Shown piece after piece: positions 57,067 through 64,000 of a stretch of 64,000 nt of DNA. The position numbers were made by a program, and so were the translations under genes. The notes under the pieces were generated by a model that saw only the letters and a list, made by a program, of their open reading frames with translations, was not told where the DNA came from and searched no databases. The stretch comes from Pseudomonas endophytica. GTDB taxonomy: Bacteria > Pseudomonadota > Gammaproteobacteria > Pseudomonadales > Pseudomonadaceae. Position 1 is the first letter of the stretch. Each line of letters starts with the position of its first letter. The stretch covers positions 62,001 through 126,000 of the forward strand of contig NZ_LLWH01000165.1 of NCBI RefSeq assembly GCF_001411475.1, written 5' to 3'.

Positions 57067-58707
57067 TTACGCGATTGCGTTATCAACCAGCACTTGAGCC
57101 TCTTCAACCAGACGGCCAAGGTGCTGGTCGCTGATAAAGCTTTCAGCGTAAATCTTGTAGATGTCTTCAGTGCCCGATGGGCGTGCAGCGAACCAACCGT
57201 TTTCAGTCATAACCTTAAGCCCGCCAATCGGCTGATCATTGCCCGGCGCATGGCTGAGGACCTGAATGATTGCTTCACCCGCCAAAGTCGTCGATTTAAC
57301 TTGATCCGGCGACAGCTTACCGAGCAAGGCTTTTTGTTGTGGAGTTGCTTTGGCGTCGACCCGGGTCGAGAACGGCAAGCCTAGGTCTTCGGTGATTTTC
57401 TGGTATAGCTGGGAAGGATCACGACCGGTACGCGCGGTCATCTCGGCGGCCAGCAACGACGGGATCAAACCATCCTTGTCAGTTGACCAAACAGAGCCGT
57501 CCAAACGTAAGAACGAAGCCCCCGCGCTTTCTTCGCCGCCAAACCCCAACGAGCCGTCAAACAGACCATCAGCAAACCATTTGAAACCTACGGGCACTTC
57601 ATACAGTCGACGACCCAAGCGTGTGGTGACCCGATCAATCAACCCGCTGCTGACCACTGTTTTACCGATCGCCGCATCGGCACGCCAGTGCGGACGGTTT
57701 TGAAACAGGTAGTCAATGGCCACAGCCAAATAGTTATTCGGCGCCAACAAACCGCCAGACGGAGTCACAATGCCGTGGCGATCATGATCCGGGTCACAGG
57801 CAAAAGCTACGTCAAAACGCTCTTTAAGCCCGATCAAACCCTGCATCGCGTGGCTGGATGATGGGTCCATACGAATACGCCCATCCCAGTCCACGCACAT
57901 AAAGCGGAATGTGGGATCGACTGAGGTGTTCACCACATCAAGGTTCAAGCCGTAATGTTCGCCAATGGCTGACCAATAACGCACACCCGCCCCACCCAAC
58001 GGATCGACACCCAAACGCAGGTTGGCACCGCGCAAGATGTCCATGTCGATCACGTTTTTAAGGTCGCCGACGTAAGTATTCAGATAGTCGTGACGGTGCG
58101 TGGTGCTGGCTTTTAGAGCCTGCTCATAACCGATCCGGTTAACACCGTTAAGCTTGGAAGCCAGCAGTTCGTTGGCCTTGGCTTCGATCCACTTGGTGAC
58201 ATCCGTATCTGCCGGGCCACCATTGGGCGGGTTGTATTTGAAGCCTCCGCTTTCCGGCGGGTTATGCGACGGCGTGATCACCACACCATCAGCCAATCCC
58301 GACGTACGCCCTCGGTTGTAGCAAAGGATCGCGTGGGAGATAGCAGGCGTCGGGGTGTATTCGTCATTTGCAGCGATCATGGTTTCAACACCATTGGCGG
58401 CGAATACTTCCAGTGCACTGGCTCCGGCTGGTGTCGACAAAGCATGGGTGTCGATGCCGACGAATAATGGGCCATTGATACCTTTGAACTGCCGGTACAG
58501 ACAAATAGCTTGGCTGATCGCCAAGACGTGCCACTCATTGAAACTCAGTTCGAACGAGCTACCGCGGTGCCCGGAAGTACCAAACGCGACACGCTGAGTG
58601 GCGATCGCTGCATCGGGTTGACCTGTGTAGTAAGCGGTCACCAGTCGCGGAATATCGACTAGCAATTGAGCTGGAGCCGGTTTGCCCGCAAGAGGACTGA
58701 GTGTCAT
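57067..58707 (-). CDS. pgm: Phosphoglucomutase (alpha-D-glucose-specific)
   Basis: A 546-residue enzyme, the same length as E. coli Pgm, that interconverts glucose-1-phosphate and glucose-6-phosphate. Motifs are [10 protein letters not shown] (42-51), the phosphoserine loop VITPSHNPP with S147, the metal-binding CDPDHDRHG, the sugar-binding [10 protein letters not shown] and the phosphate-contact loop [15 protein letters not shown]. The start at 58707 has GAGG upstream and gives the family length; the frame continues upstream without homology. It feeds GalU. Confidence 0.96.
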   Translation of the reverse strand: MTLSPLAGKPAPAQLLVDIPRLVTAYYTGQPDAAIATQRVAFGTSGHRGSSFELSFNEWHVLAISQAICLYRQFKGINGPLFVGIDTHALSTPAGASALEVFAANGVETMIAANDEYTPTPAISHAILCYNRGRTSGLADGVVITPSHNPPESGGFKYNPPNGGPADTDVTKWIEAKANELLASKLNGVNRIGYEQALKASTTHRHDYLNTYVGDLKNVIDMDILRGANLRLGVDPLGGAGVRYWSAIGEHYGLNLDVVNTSVDPTFRFMCVDWDGRIRMDPSSSHAMQGLIGLKERFDVAFACDPDHDRHGIVTPSGGLLAPNNYLAVAIDYLFQNRPHWRADAAIGKTVVSSGLIDRVTTRLGRRLYEVPVGFKWFADGLFDGSLGFGGEESAGASFLRLDGSVWSTDKDGLIPSLLAAEMTARTGRDPSQLYQKITEDLGLPFSTRVDAKATPQQKALLGKLSPDQVKSTTLAGEAIIQVLSHAPGNDQPIGGLKVMTENGWFAARPSGTEDIYKIYAESFISDQHLGRLVEEAQVLVDNAIA

Positions 58708-58944
58708 GCAAAACCTCAAAAATAAATGATTCGGAGGACAAAAAACGCAGTGTACTGGCACTTCGAGATTGGCGCGAAGCAATTGTCCTGACACAACGTA
58801 TCAATTAGGTTTTGTCAGGAATTTCTGTTTTATCTGACGGCGCAATTTGCATCCTGTTCCCGTGCATGGCAAAAATTGCAGCAACTTAGTGCGTCTGCAA
58901 TAGATATAAGGACGCGTACGTTTAAGCTCGAAAAAGGAAGCAGC

Positions 58945-59427
58945 ATGAAATCACTCATTATCAGCGCGGCCCTGACACTCTCGTTGAGTACGCTGTGCAG
59001 CCTGGCCAACGCCGCCAAACTGGAGGATGTGGCACCCTACCCTAAAGCCGAAGCAGGTTTCACTCGCCAGGTGATCCACCTGCCTTCACAAAAGAACGAA
59101 GACGATTACAAGGTTCAGATCATTGCGGGTAAAACACTACAGGTTGACTGCAATCAACAGCGCCTGACCGGCAAACTACAAGAAAAAATACTCAAAGGCT
59201 GGGGCTACCCGATGTACCGCCTTGAAAAAGTCGGCGGCCCTCTAAGCACGCAGATGGCCTGCCCCGATGGCAAACCCCACCCCGACTTTGTGCCGGTGGT
59301 GGGCGATGGCTTTATGCTGCGCTACAACAGCAAACTGCCGATTGTGCTCTACGTCCCTAAAGACATGGAAGTGCGTTACCGGATCTGGTCTGCCTCCAAA
59401 CAGATCAAGCAAGCCAGCACTGAGTAA
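58945..59427 (+). CDS. eco: Ecotin-type serine protease inhibitor
   Basis: A 160-residue periplasmic inhibitor of chymotrypsin-fold proteases. It has a signal peptide of about 24 residues (ending LANAAK), then the ecotin body ([19 protein letters not shown] near 28). The reactive loop [12 protein letters not shown] is followed by [29 protein letters not shown], the latter nearly as in E. coli. At the P1 position, where E. coli has methionine (STMMACPDG), this protein has glutamine. The start at 58945 follows AAGGAAG. Ecotins defend bacteria against host or predator proteases. Confidence 0.93.
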   Translation: MKSLIISAALTLSLSTLCSLANAAKLEDVAPYPKAEAGFTRQVIHLPSQKNEDDYKVQIIAGKTLQVDCNQQRLTGKLQEKILKGWGYPMYRLEKVGGPLSTQMACPDGKPHPDFVPVVGDGFMLRYNSKLPIVLYVPKDMEVRYRIWSASKQIKQASTE

Positions 59428-59439
59428 ATGATGTAAGTC

Positions 59440-59477
59440 TCATTGGGCGACCACGCACCGGCTTAATCGCCCAATGA
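59440..59477. terminator. Hairpin between eco and the sugar dehydrogenase gene
   Basis: TCATTGGGCGA and TCGCCCAATGA form a perfect 11-base-pair stem with a 16-base loop between convergent genes. A T-run is absent, but the place and strength suit a bidirectional terminator. Confidence 0.65.
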
Positions 59478-59482
59478 ACCGG

Positions 59483-60631
59483 TTACTGCAAGCCGACGCG
59501 GTACAACGCACCCTTGTCCTCATCGGTGAGCACGTACAAATACCCATCCGGGCTCTGGCGAACATCACGAATACGGCCATTCAAACCGCCCAGTAAACGT
59601 TCTTCGTGCACCACCTTGTCCCCGTCCAGTTGCAACCGGATCAAGTCTTTATCAGCCAGGGCGCCAATAAAAAGGTTGTGCTGCCAAGGCTTGAAGCGTT
59701 CGCCGTCATAAAAAGTCATCCCGCTGATGCCTGGGGATTTTTCCCAGACTTGATGAGGCGCGACGGTGCCTTCGACCGTTTTGCCTTTGGCTTCTGGGAT
59801 CGGCCTTGATGAGTAATCGATCCCGTGAGTCGCCAGCGGCCAGCCGTAGTTTTTGCCACGCTCAATCAGATTGATCTCGTCGCCACCCTTAGGCCCGTGT
59901 TCATGCGTCCAAAGCGTGCCAGCCCATGGGTTCAAGGCCGCACCTTGCGGATTGCGATGGCCATATGACCATATCTCAGGTCGTGCGCCTTTCTGACCGA
60001 CAAATGGGTTGTCATCCGGGATGCGCCCATCCGGGTAAATACGCACCACGGTGCCTTGGAGTTTGTCGAGGTCTTGAGACGTTGAGCGCTGGTTATTTTC
60101 ACCCAACGCAATAAACAGATACCCGTCGCGATCAAATACCATTCGCGAACCAAAATGATTGCCGGTTGAAAGCTTGGGTTCTTGGCGAAAAATCACTTCA
60201 AAGTCGTTTAGCTTGCTCAGGTCATCCGATAAGCGTCCACGCCCTACCGCCGTACCTGCCTTGTTGTCTTTACCACCCTCTGCGAATGACAGGTACACCA
60301 TTCGGTCGTTGGTAAAGTCTGGGGATAGGACTACATCCAATAGACCACCTTGGCCTTTAGCCCAGACTTGCGGGACTCCTGTTATTGGAGCCGACAGCTT
60401 GCCCTCGGGGCTTACCCAGCGCAGGTGGCCGGGGCGTTCAGTCACCAGCATGCCCTTTTGGTTAGGTAAAAACGCTAACGCCCAAGGATGCTCGAGCCCT
60501 TCGACCACGGTCGTGGCTGTGACGGGCCCCAGCTCTGACTTGAACGTCTGCTGCTCATCTGTCTGCGCATTCGCCGTTAGGCTTAGCAATGAAGTGACCA
60601 ATAGGGTAGCCAGTGTGGTTTTTTTCATCAT
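59483..60631 (-). CDS. PQQ-dependent soluble aldose sugar dehydrogenase
   Basis: A 382-residue secreted six-bladed propeller of the YliI/GdhB family. The signal peptide is 1-22. Family marks are GLEHPWALAFLPNQKGMLVT, the calcium/PQQ region KGQGGLLDVVLSPDF, LSTGNHFGSRMVFDRDGYLF with the catalytic histidine, PEIWSYGHRNPQGAALNP, WTHEHGPKGGDEINLI and NYGWP. It oxidises aldose sugars in the periplasm with PQQ and feeds electrons to the chain. A small proline-rich exported protein is encoded 17 bases upstream and is probably in the same operon. Confidence 0.92.
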   Translation of the reverse strand: MMKKTTLATLLVTSLLSLTANAQTDEQQTFKSELGPVTATTVVEGLEHPWALAFLPNQKGMLVTERPGHLRWVSPEGKLSAPITGVPQVWAKGQGGLLDVVLSPDFTNDRMVYLSFAEGGKDNKAGTAVGRGRLSDDLSKLNDFEVIFRQEPKLSTGNHFGSRMVFDRDGYLFIALGENNQRSTSQDLDKLQGTVVRIYPDGRIPDDNPFVGQKGARPEIWSYGHRNPQGAALNPWAGTLWTHEHGPKGGDEINLIERGKNYGWPLATHGIDYSSRPIPEAKGKTVEGTVAPHQVWEKSPGISGMTFYDGERFKPWQHNLFIGALADKDLIRLQLDGDKVVHEERLLGGLNGRIRDVRQSPDGYLYVLTDEDKGALYRVGLQ

Positions 60632-60648
60632 CCGATAGTCCTTTTCGA

Positions 60649-61020
60649 TTAACGCTGATCTTTAGGCTGTGACGAAGGTGCGGTGGGTTTCAGAGTCTGG
60701 GGAAGGGGCGGATTTCGTGGGTAACCATTGCCGATCTGGCCATTTTCAAGAGACGGCCTTGGCGCATTGGGCAGTGTCGAGCCTGGGCGCGTAACACCTG
60801 GGGCCGGGCCCGTGCCTTGTCGGCTGTTGGGGTTTATGCGCCTGATAGTGTTGTTGGTTGGCGGCACACCGGAGCGCAGCGTGTTCTGCGCAAACAACAC
60901 GGTGGCCGACACAGGAACAAGGCCATCGGCAAAGACGTCTGGTTGAGTTTGAGCTGAAACATGTGCCGCCATACCAGCCAGCATTAATAGCCCTAAAGCA
61001 CTGAGTCGCGTGCTATTCAT
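60649..61020 (-). CDS. Exported proline/asparagine-rich small protein
   Basis: A 123-residue protein with a signal peptide (MNSTRLSALGLLMLAGMAAHVSAQ). The mature part is short, with DGLVPVSATVLFAQNTLRSG and then a low-complexity tail rich in Pro, Asn, Gly and Arg. No fold or family is recognised. The start at 61020 has GGAG 6 bases upstream; a TTG start at 61032 adds four residues. It lies just upstream of the PQQ sugar dehydrogenase gene (17 bases) and may assist it. Confidence 0.68.
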   Translation of the reverse strand: MNSTRLSALGLLMLAGMAAHVSAQTQPDVFADGLVPVSATVLFAQNTLRSGVPPTNNTIRRINPNSRQGTGPAPGVTRPGSTLPNAPRPSLENGQIGNGYPRNPPLPQTLKPTAPSSQPKDQR

Positions 61021-61155
61021 CCTATGCTCCAATTCAGTTAAGCCTGAGCGTTGGAGTGCAGTTTGTAGGTCAGGTTCGCTCTAAACCCAGTGAACGCACG
61101 TTACTGGTAAGGTTAAATGTCACATCTTATTGCCAAGCGCACCCCCCCCTCGTAT

Positions 61156-61668
61156 TCAGTCTTCGGTGTCAGGCCCGATAACAATCACTGTGGCCTGCCG
61201 AGCTTCTTCCAGCAAAGCCTGACGGCAAACTTCATAACAATCGTCGATGTGCCCGTTTCCGACCATTTTCATCACCCCAAAGCTAATAGTGGCAGCCACC
61301 GCTTGCCCCACAAACGGCACAAACCTAACCACTGATTTGGTCGCGACTTTGGTGCTCATCTTTTTCAGCAGTGACATGACTAGCGTACGGCTGATGAATT
61401 TACCGATGGCTTCACTGCCAATACTGCTAACCGCAACAATCACCATGCGCTTGGAGCGCGAGTCCATGCGTTCAATTTGCTCAGGAGTCAGACCGAATTT
61501 GCTGTTGATTGCAGGCAACATTTCGACGAGTAGCGCCACGTCAGTGCCAAGATCCAGCCCTGGGACCGGAATCGCAGCGGCGCCCGCAGAGACTGCAGAA
61601 CGCTTGGTTACCATGGACTTACATTCGTCACGAATGCGATCAAGCTCGGCAAGCGACTTGATTAACAT
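61156..61668 (-). CDS. DUF697-like membrane-associated protein
   Basis: A 170-residue protein. After an N-terminal helix come a hydrophobic segment with IPVPGLDLGTDVALLVEML, a middle with KFGLTPEQIERM, and a second apolar stretch KSVVRFVPFVGQAVAATISFGVMKMV. This pattern occurs in the C-terminal membrane part of YcjF/DUF697 and interferon-inducible-type GTPases, but no GTPase domain is attached. The start at 61668 has a GGGGGA site. It stands alone and its role is unknown. The family link is by eye. Confidence 0.62.
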   Translation of the reverse strand: MLIKSLAELDRIRDECKSMVTKRSAVSAGAAAIPVPGLDLGTDVALLVEMLPAINSKFGLTPEQIERMDSRSKRMVIVAVSSIGSEAIGKFISRTLVMSLLKKMSTKVATKSVVRFVPFVGQAVAATISFGVMKMVGNGHIDDCYEVCRQALLEEARQATVIVIGPDTED

Positions 61669-61825
61669 AAGATTCCCCCACAAAAAGAGATACACGTAGG
61701 CAGTCTACTACCTCATTCCCGCGCGCAAGGCGCCAGGTCTTTATGTAGAGGGCTTTTAGCGTTGGAAATTCAGGACAGGGGGTGCTGTTTTTGTCCGCTG
61801 AGCATTCGCGCTGACAGAAAAAAGC

Positions 61826-61852
61826 AGCCTGTACTTGGGGAAAGTACAGGCT
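61826..61852 (-). terminator. Rho-independent terminator of hdeA
   Basis: AGCCTGTACTT, five bases, AAGTACAGGCT: an 11-base-pair stem, followed on the minus strand by GC and a run of six T. It lies 10 bases past the hdeA stop. Confidence 0.92.
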
Positions 61853-61861
61853 GATAAGACG

Positions 61862-62176
61862 TTAAACGTCTTTTTTGACCTTGCTCCACTCATCTTTGAT
61901 CTTGTGCACAAAGCCAGAGGTCTTGTCTTTTTCGCAAGCAGTGACAATCTCAGGAGTGATTTTTGCTACGCCATCGACATCCAGCACAGCATCTTCAACC
62001 TTGCCACTTTTGTTGACGGCTTCACCGAGACCGACAGCGACAGGTCGGAAGCTTTCGTCGACGGCTAGAAAATCTGCGCAAGTCCATTGCGCCAATGGCT
62101 TTTTGGCGTCTGCCTGAGCCAGTGTTGACATTGCGATCAGACCTGCTGCGCCAATCATCAGAATGTGCTTCTTCAT
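61862..62176 (-). CDS. hdeA: HdeA-type periplasmic acid-stress chaperone
   Basis: A 104-residue HdeA family protein. The signal peptide ends at about residue 22 (AQADAKK). The mature part is WTCADFLAVDESFRPVAVGL then EDAVLDVDGVAKITPEIVTAC and KIKDEWSKVKKDV. The two cysteines C33 and C81 are at the positions of the conserved disulfide. In enteric bacteria HdeA becomes a disordered chaperone at very low pH and keeps periplasmic proteins from aggregating. It is a single gene with a strong terminator; no hdeB or gadE-type neighbour is seen. Confidence 0.92.
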   Translation of the reverse strand: MKKHILMIGAAGLIAMSTLAQADAKKPLAQWTCADFLAVDESFRPVAVGLGEAVNKSGKVEDAVLDVDGVAKITPEIVTACEKDKTSGFVHKIKDEWSKVKKDV

Positions 62177-62499
62177 ATGAATATTTCCCTATTATCAATG
62201 AGACAGTTACGTGGGGTGTGCCGCAAAAACCTTAGTTGCGGATATAGGTTCTGTCAAACGACACCAGCGCACTTTAATCTCGACAAAAAAGACAACTTCG
62301 CAATGGCTTATCAATCGAAAAAAAATCATAAATAACAGTTAGATAGGATACTCCTACGGACACTCAACCCCGCTCTTTTGCAAGAACGCTGATTATGCAT
62401 AGGGTAAATATCTATGTGCCGATACGTCTTAGCCGTGGGTAAAAAACGCCCTGATCCGATCGAGAGCAGAGCGTTAATCAAGGCCTACGCAGGCAACAT
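62177..62499. other. 323-base interval without a supported gene
   Basis: It contains the hdeA promoter region and the downstream end of a minus-strand lipoprotein gene. A 29-codon plus-strand frame from ATG 62414 has a fair AGGG site, but nothing else supports it. I see no clear hairpin or RNA gene. Confidence 0.4.
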
Positions 62500-62853
62500 T
62501 TAACTTTGCTGTGAGATGGAGAAATCAGTCTCTCCTTTGTCATCCGCAGTCATCACCACCTTGTAGGTTCTAGACGTGCCGCAGCCAGAAACCTGCCAAG
62601 TTTCAACTGCTTTCTGGATCGCCCCATTAGGCGATGGTTCTAAACTTGCAATGCTCGCATCAACAGCACTGATAGAACGGCATTGGGTCACCGCTGAAAA
62701 AAACTGCTCAATGCTTGAGTACACATCCTTGCGCAATACGGGATCTGTAACCGATTGGCCCGAGAACTGTGGATGACTTGCGCAACCCGCTATTACAGCG
62801 GCAGCGAAAATGAGACTAAACAGCGCACCTTGTTGTTTTGCCTTGATCGGCAT
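62500..62853 (-). CDS. Small lipoprotein
   Basis: A 117-residue lipoprotein. The start at 62853 has AAGGAGTGA upstream. The signal MPIKAKQQGALFSLIFAAAVIAGC ends in the lipobox IAGC (Cys24). The mature part (about 94 residues) has SSIEQFFSAVTQCRSISAVDASI and ends VSGCGTSRTYKVVMTADDKGETDFSI. The two cysteines may form a disulfide. It resembles small Pseudomonas lipoproteins of unknown role. No operon partner is evident. Confidence 0.78.
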   Translation of the reverse strand: MPIKAKQQGALFSLIFAAAVIAGCASHPQFSGQSVTDPVLRKDVYSSIEQFFSAVTQCRSISAVDASIASLEPSPNGAIQKAVETWQVSGCGTSRTYKVVMTADDKGETDFSISQQS

Positions 62854-62984
62854 ATTCACTCCTTGAAACGGCCTCATGCCGTATTAATACACATCATTCC
62901 AAGCCATTGAAACATGATTAGAGTGATGTCGCAGCACTGCCTTGTGCCTTCCTCAAATGTTTGTAATTAAAACCGCAGCGCTGC

Positions 62985-63257
62985 TCAATGTGGATGAACC
63001 GTCAGAGCCACCAGTTTAATCACGATTGGCCGAACAACAAGAATGCACAGGAAAGCGACGGGCATAGCCAACCGATAGGCATGCAAGGTATTGCTTATGT
63101 AGTCCCCATCAATGCCTGTATTGGCAGCCGTAATCAGCAGAGACATCAAAAAAGCCATGATCGCAGACATGTAGAAAGCGAACACGTAGGGCGCTGCACG
63201 GGCCGAAAGCCTTGGGCGGTTTGAAGAAAACGTGTTTGAAGTGTTTCTTGAGTTCAT
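62985..63257 (-). CDS. DUF2798 two-helix membrane protein
   Basis: A 90-residue protein of the DUF2798 type, with two membrane helices (about 24-46 and 63-85). The signatures are YVFAFYMSAIMAFLMSLLITA and YRLAMPVAFLCILVVRPIV. The function is unknown. It is divergent from a LysR gene, with 129 bases between. That pairing is common for DUF2798 genes and suggests the regulator controls it. Confidence 0.85.
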   Translation of the reverse strand: MNSRNTSNTFSSNRPRLSARAAPYVFAFYMSAIMAFLMSLLITAANTGIDGDYISNTLHAYRLAMPVAFLCILVVRPIVIKLVALTVHPH

Positions 63258-63386
63258 GATTAGCCTTTCACTCGTTGATTTCGTCGGTAGCGCACCCTAA
63301 CAAGATCAACAACTCGCAACTAGACTGCGATTTCTAGTTTGTTTATAAAGCAAATCTTACGAATGCGCTCAGTCTAGGAGCAAGCC

Positions 63387-64000
63387 ATGGACTTGTTTGC
63401 GGCGATTAACAGTTTTACCAAAGTGGTTGAAGCCGGATCTATTGCTGGCGCAGCGAAAAATCTCGGTATCAGTGCCGCTGCGGTCAGCCAAACCATCAAC
63501 CGTTTAGAAGCACACTTAGGGACCCGCCTGTTGCAACGCACCACACGAAGCATGGCACTGACTGAAGACGGAACTATTTATTACGCAAAAGTACAACGCA
63601 TCGTGGCCGATCTAGCGTTAGCACAAAGGGCCATTAGCCACAGTGACACCGACCTCCAAGGACGGCTCAGCATTGCCTCTACGGCCGCATTCGGACGACA
63701 CGTCGTGGCTCCACTCATTGCAGGATTTTCAGCCCGATATCCGCGCCTGACACTCGAACTCAGCACCACTGACAGCAGGATCAACCACATACACAGCGGT
63801 ATTGATCTGAGCTTGCGAATCAAGCCACAACTTGAAGACGGGATCATCGCGCGCAAAATCGTCTCTGTCCCCTTTATCGTCTGCGCAGCCCCGGCCTACC
63901 TTGAGCGCGCGGGCTGGCCTAGCACCCCTGAAGAGCTTCAACACCATGCCTGCTTAGGGTTTCGCTACCCTCTGGATGGGCGCTTTCTGCGCTGGGGCTT
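63387..64000 (+). CDS. LysR-family regulator, 5' part
   Basis: The first 204 codons of a LysR regulator cut by the right edge. The start has TAGGAG 6 bases upstream. The helix-turn-helix is MDLFAAINSFTKVVEAGSIA then GISAAAVSQTINRLEAHLGT and RTTRSMALTEDGTIYYAK, and the start of the effector-binding domain follows (LQGRLSIASTAAFGRHVVAP). It belongs to the branch that often sits opposite DUF2798 or oxidoreductase genes. The C-terminal third is not in the window. Confidence 0.92.
   Translation, partial: MDLFAAINSFTKVVEAGSIAGAAKNLGISAAAVSQTINRLEAHLGTRLLQRTTRSMALTEDGTIYYAKVQRIVADLALAQRAISHSDTDLQGRLSIASTAAFGRHVVAPLIAGFSARYPRLTLELSTTDSRINHIHSGIDLSLRIKPQLEDGIIARKIVSVPFIVCAAPAYLERAGWPSTPEELQHHACLGFRYPLDGRFLRWG

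Noticed and set aside
62414..62503. 29-codon plus-strand frame with a fair AGGG site
   Set aside because: Too short and unsupported; it runs into the end of a convergent gene. Mentioned only as a possibility.

Overview
The window is a stretch of a Pseudomonas chromosome. Support comes from a MexEF-OprN efflux operon whose proteins have almost the expected P. aeruginosa lengths, Pseudomonas-type Gor, GalU, NfuA, MetH, Cti, CobE and CobM, a REP pair of the fluorescens/putida kind, and moderate GC for the genus. I would place it in the P. fluorescens/P. fragi neighbourhood, but the species cannot be read from the sequence. I see no tRNA, rRNA, insertion sequence, integrase or CRISPR array.

Layout. 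1-2640: the start of a TonB-dependent siderophore receptor with a Fur-like box, divergent from an OmpR-type two-component pair. 2692-4833: a fused HAD phosphatase/mannitol-1-phosphate dehydrogenase, probably for mannitol as a compatible solute. 5565-20739: a complete ABC toxin (Tc) locus, about 15 kb, made of a split A component (tcaA, tcaB), a B component (tcaC) and a convergent RHS-type C component (tccC) with an unrecognised C-terminal toxin region. 21111-26956: mexE-mexF-oprN, sharing a 371-base control region with tccC. 27152-35336: a TPR protein, then a five-gene signalling operon on the minus strand (hybrid kinase, CheR, CheB, receiver-kinase, receiver), then a divergent lone receiver.

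35447-46084 is mostly core metabolism: cobE-cobM, nfuA, cti (membrane stress), metH (B12-dependent methionine synthase), a REP pair, gor and galU. 46370-48661 holds small secreted or hypothetical proteins, a DUF1883 protein and alkB. 48676-51310 is a molybdate transporter operon, modABC, behind a ModE-like palindrome. Then come wzz (O-antigen chain length), a LysR regulator, a Zn-type hemB paralogue, an ArsR regulator, an MDR oxidoreductase, a YbaK deacylase, pgm, an ecotin-type protease inhibitor, a PQQ-dependent sugar dehydrogenase with a small partner, a DUF697-like protein, HdeA, a lipoprotein, a DUF2798 membrane protein and the start of another LysR gene.

How they fit together: much of the window deals with stress and with contact with other organisms (insecticidal-type toxin, drug efflux, protease inhibitor, acid chaperone, cis/trans isomerase, compatible solute, glutathione reductase). 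GalU and Pgm supply sugar nucleotides for the envelope, and Wzz sets O-chain length. The best candidate for something undescribed is the C-terminal region of TccC. After it come the CheR/CheB-kinase relay, which has no chemoreceptor, and the paired operator-like palindromes between tccC and mexE.
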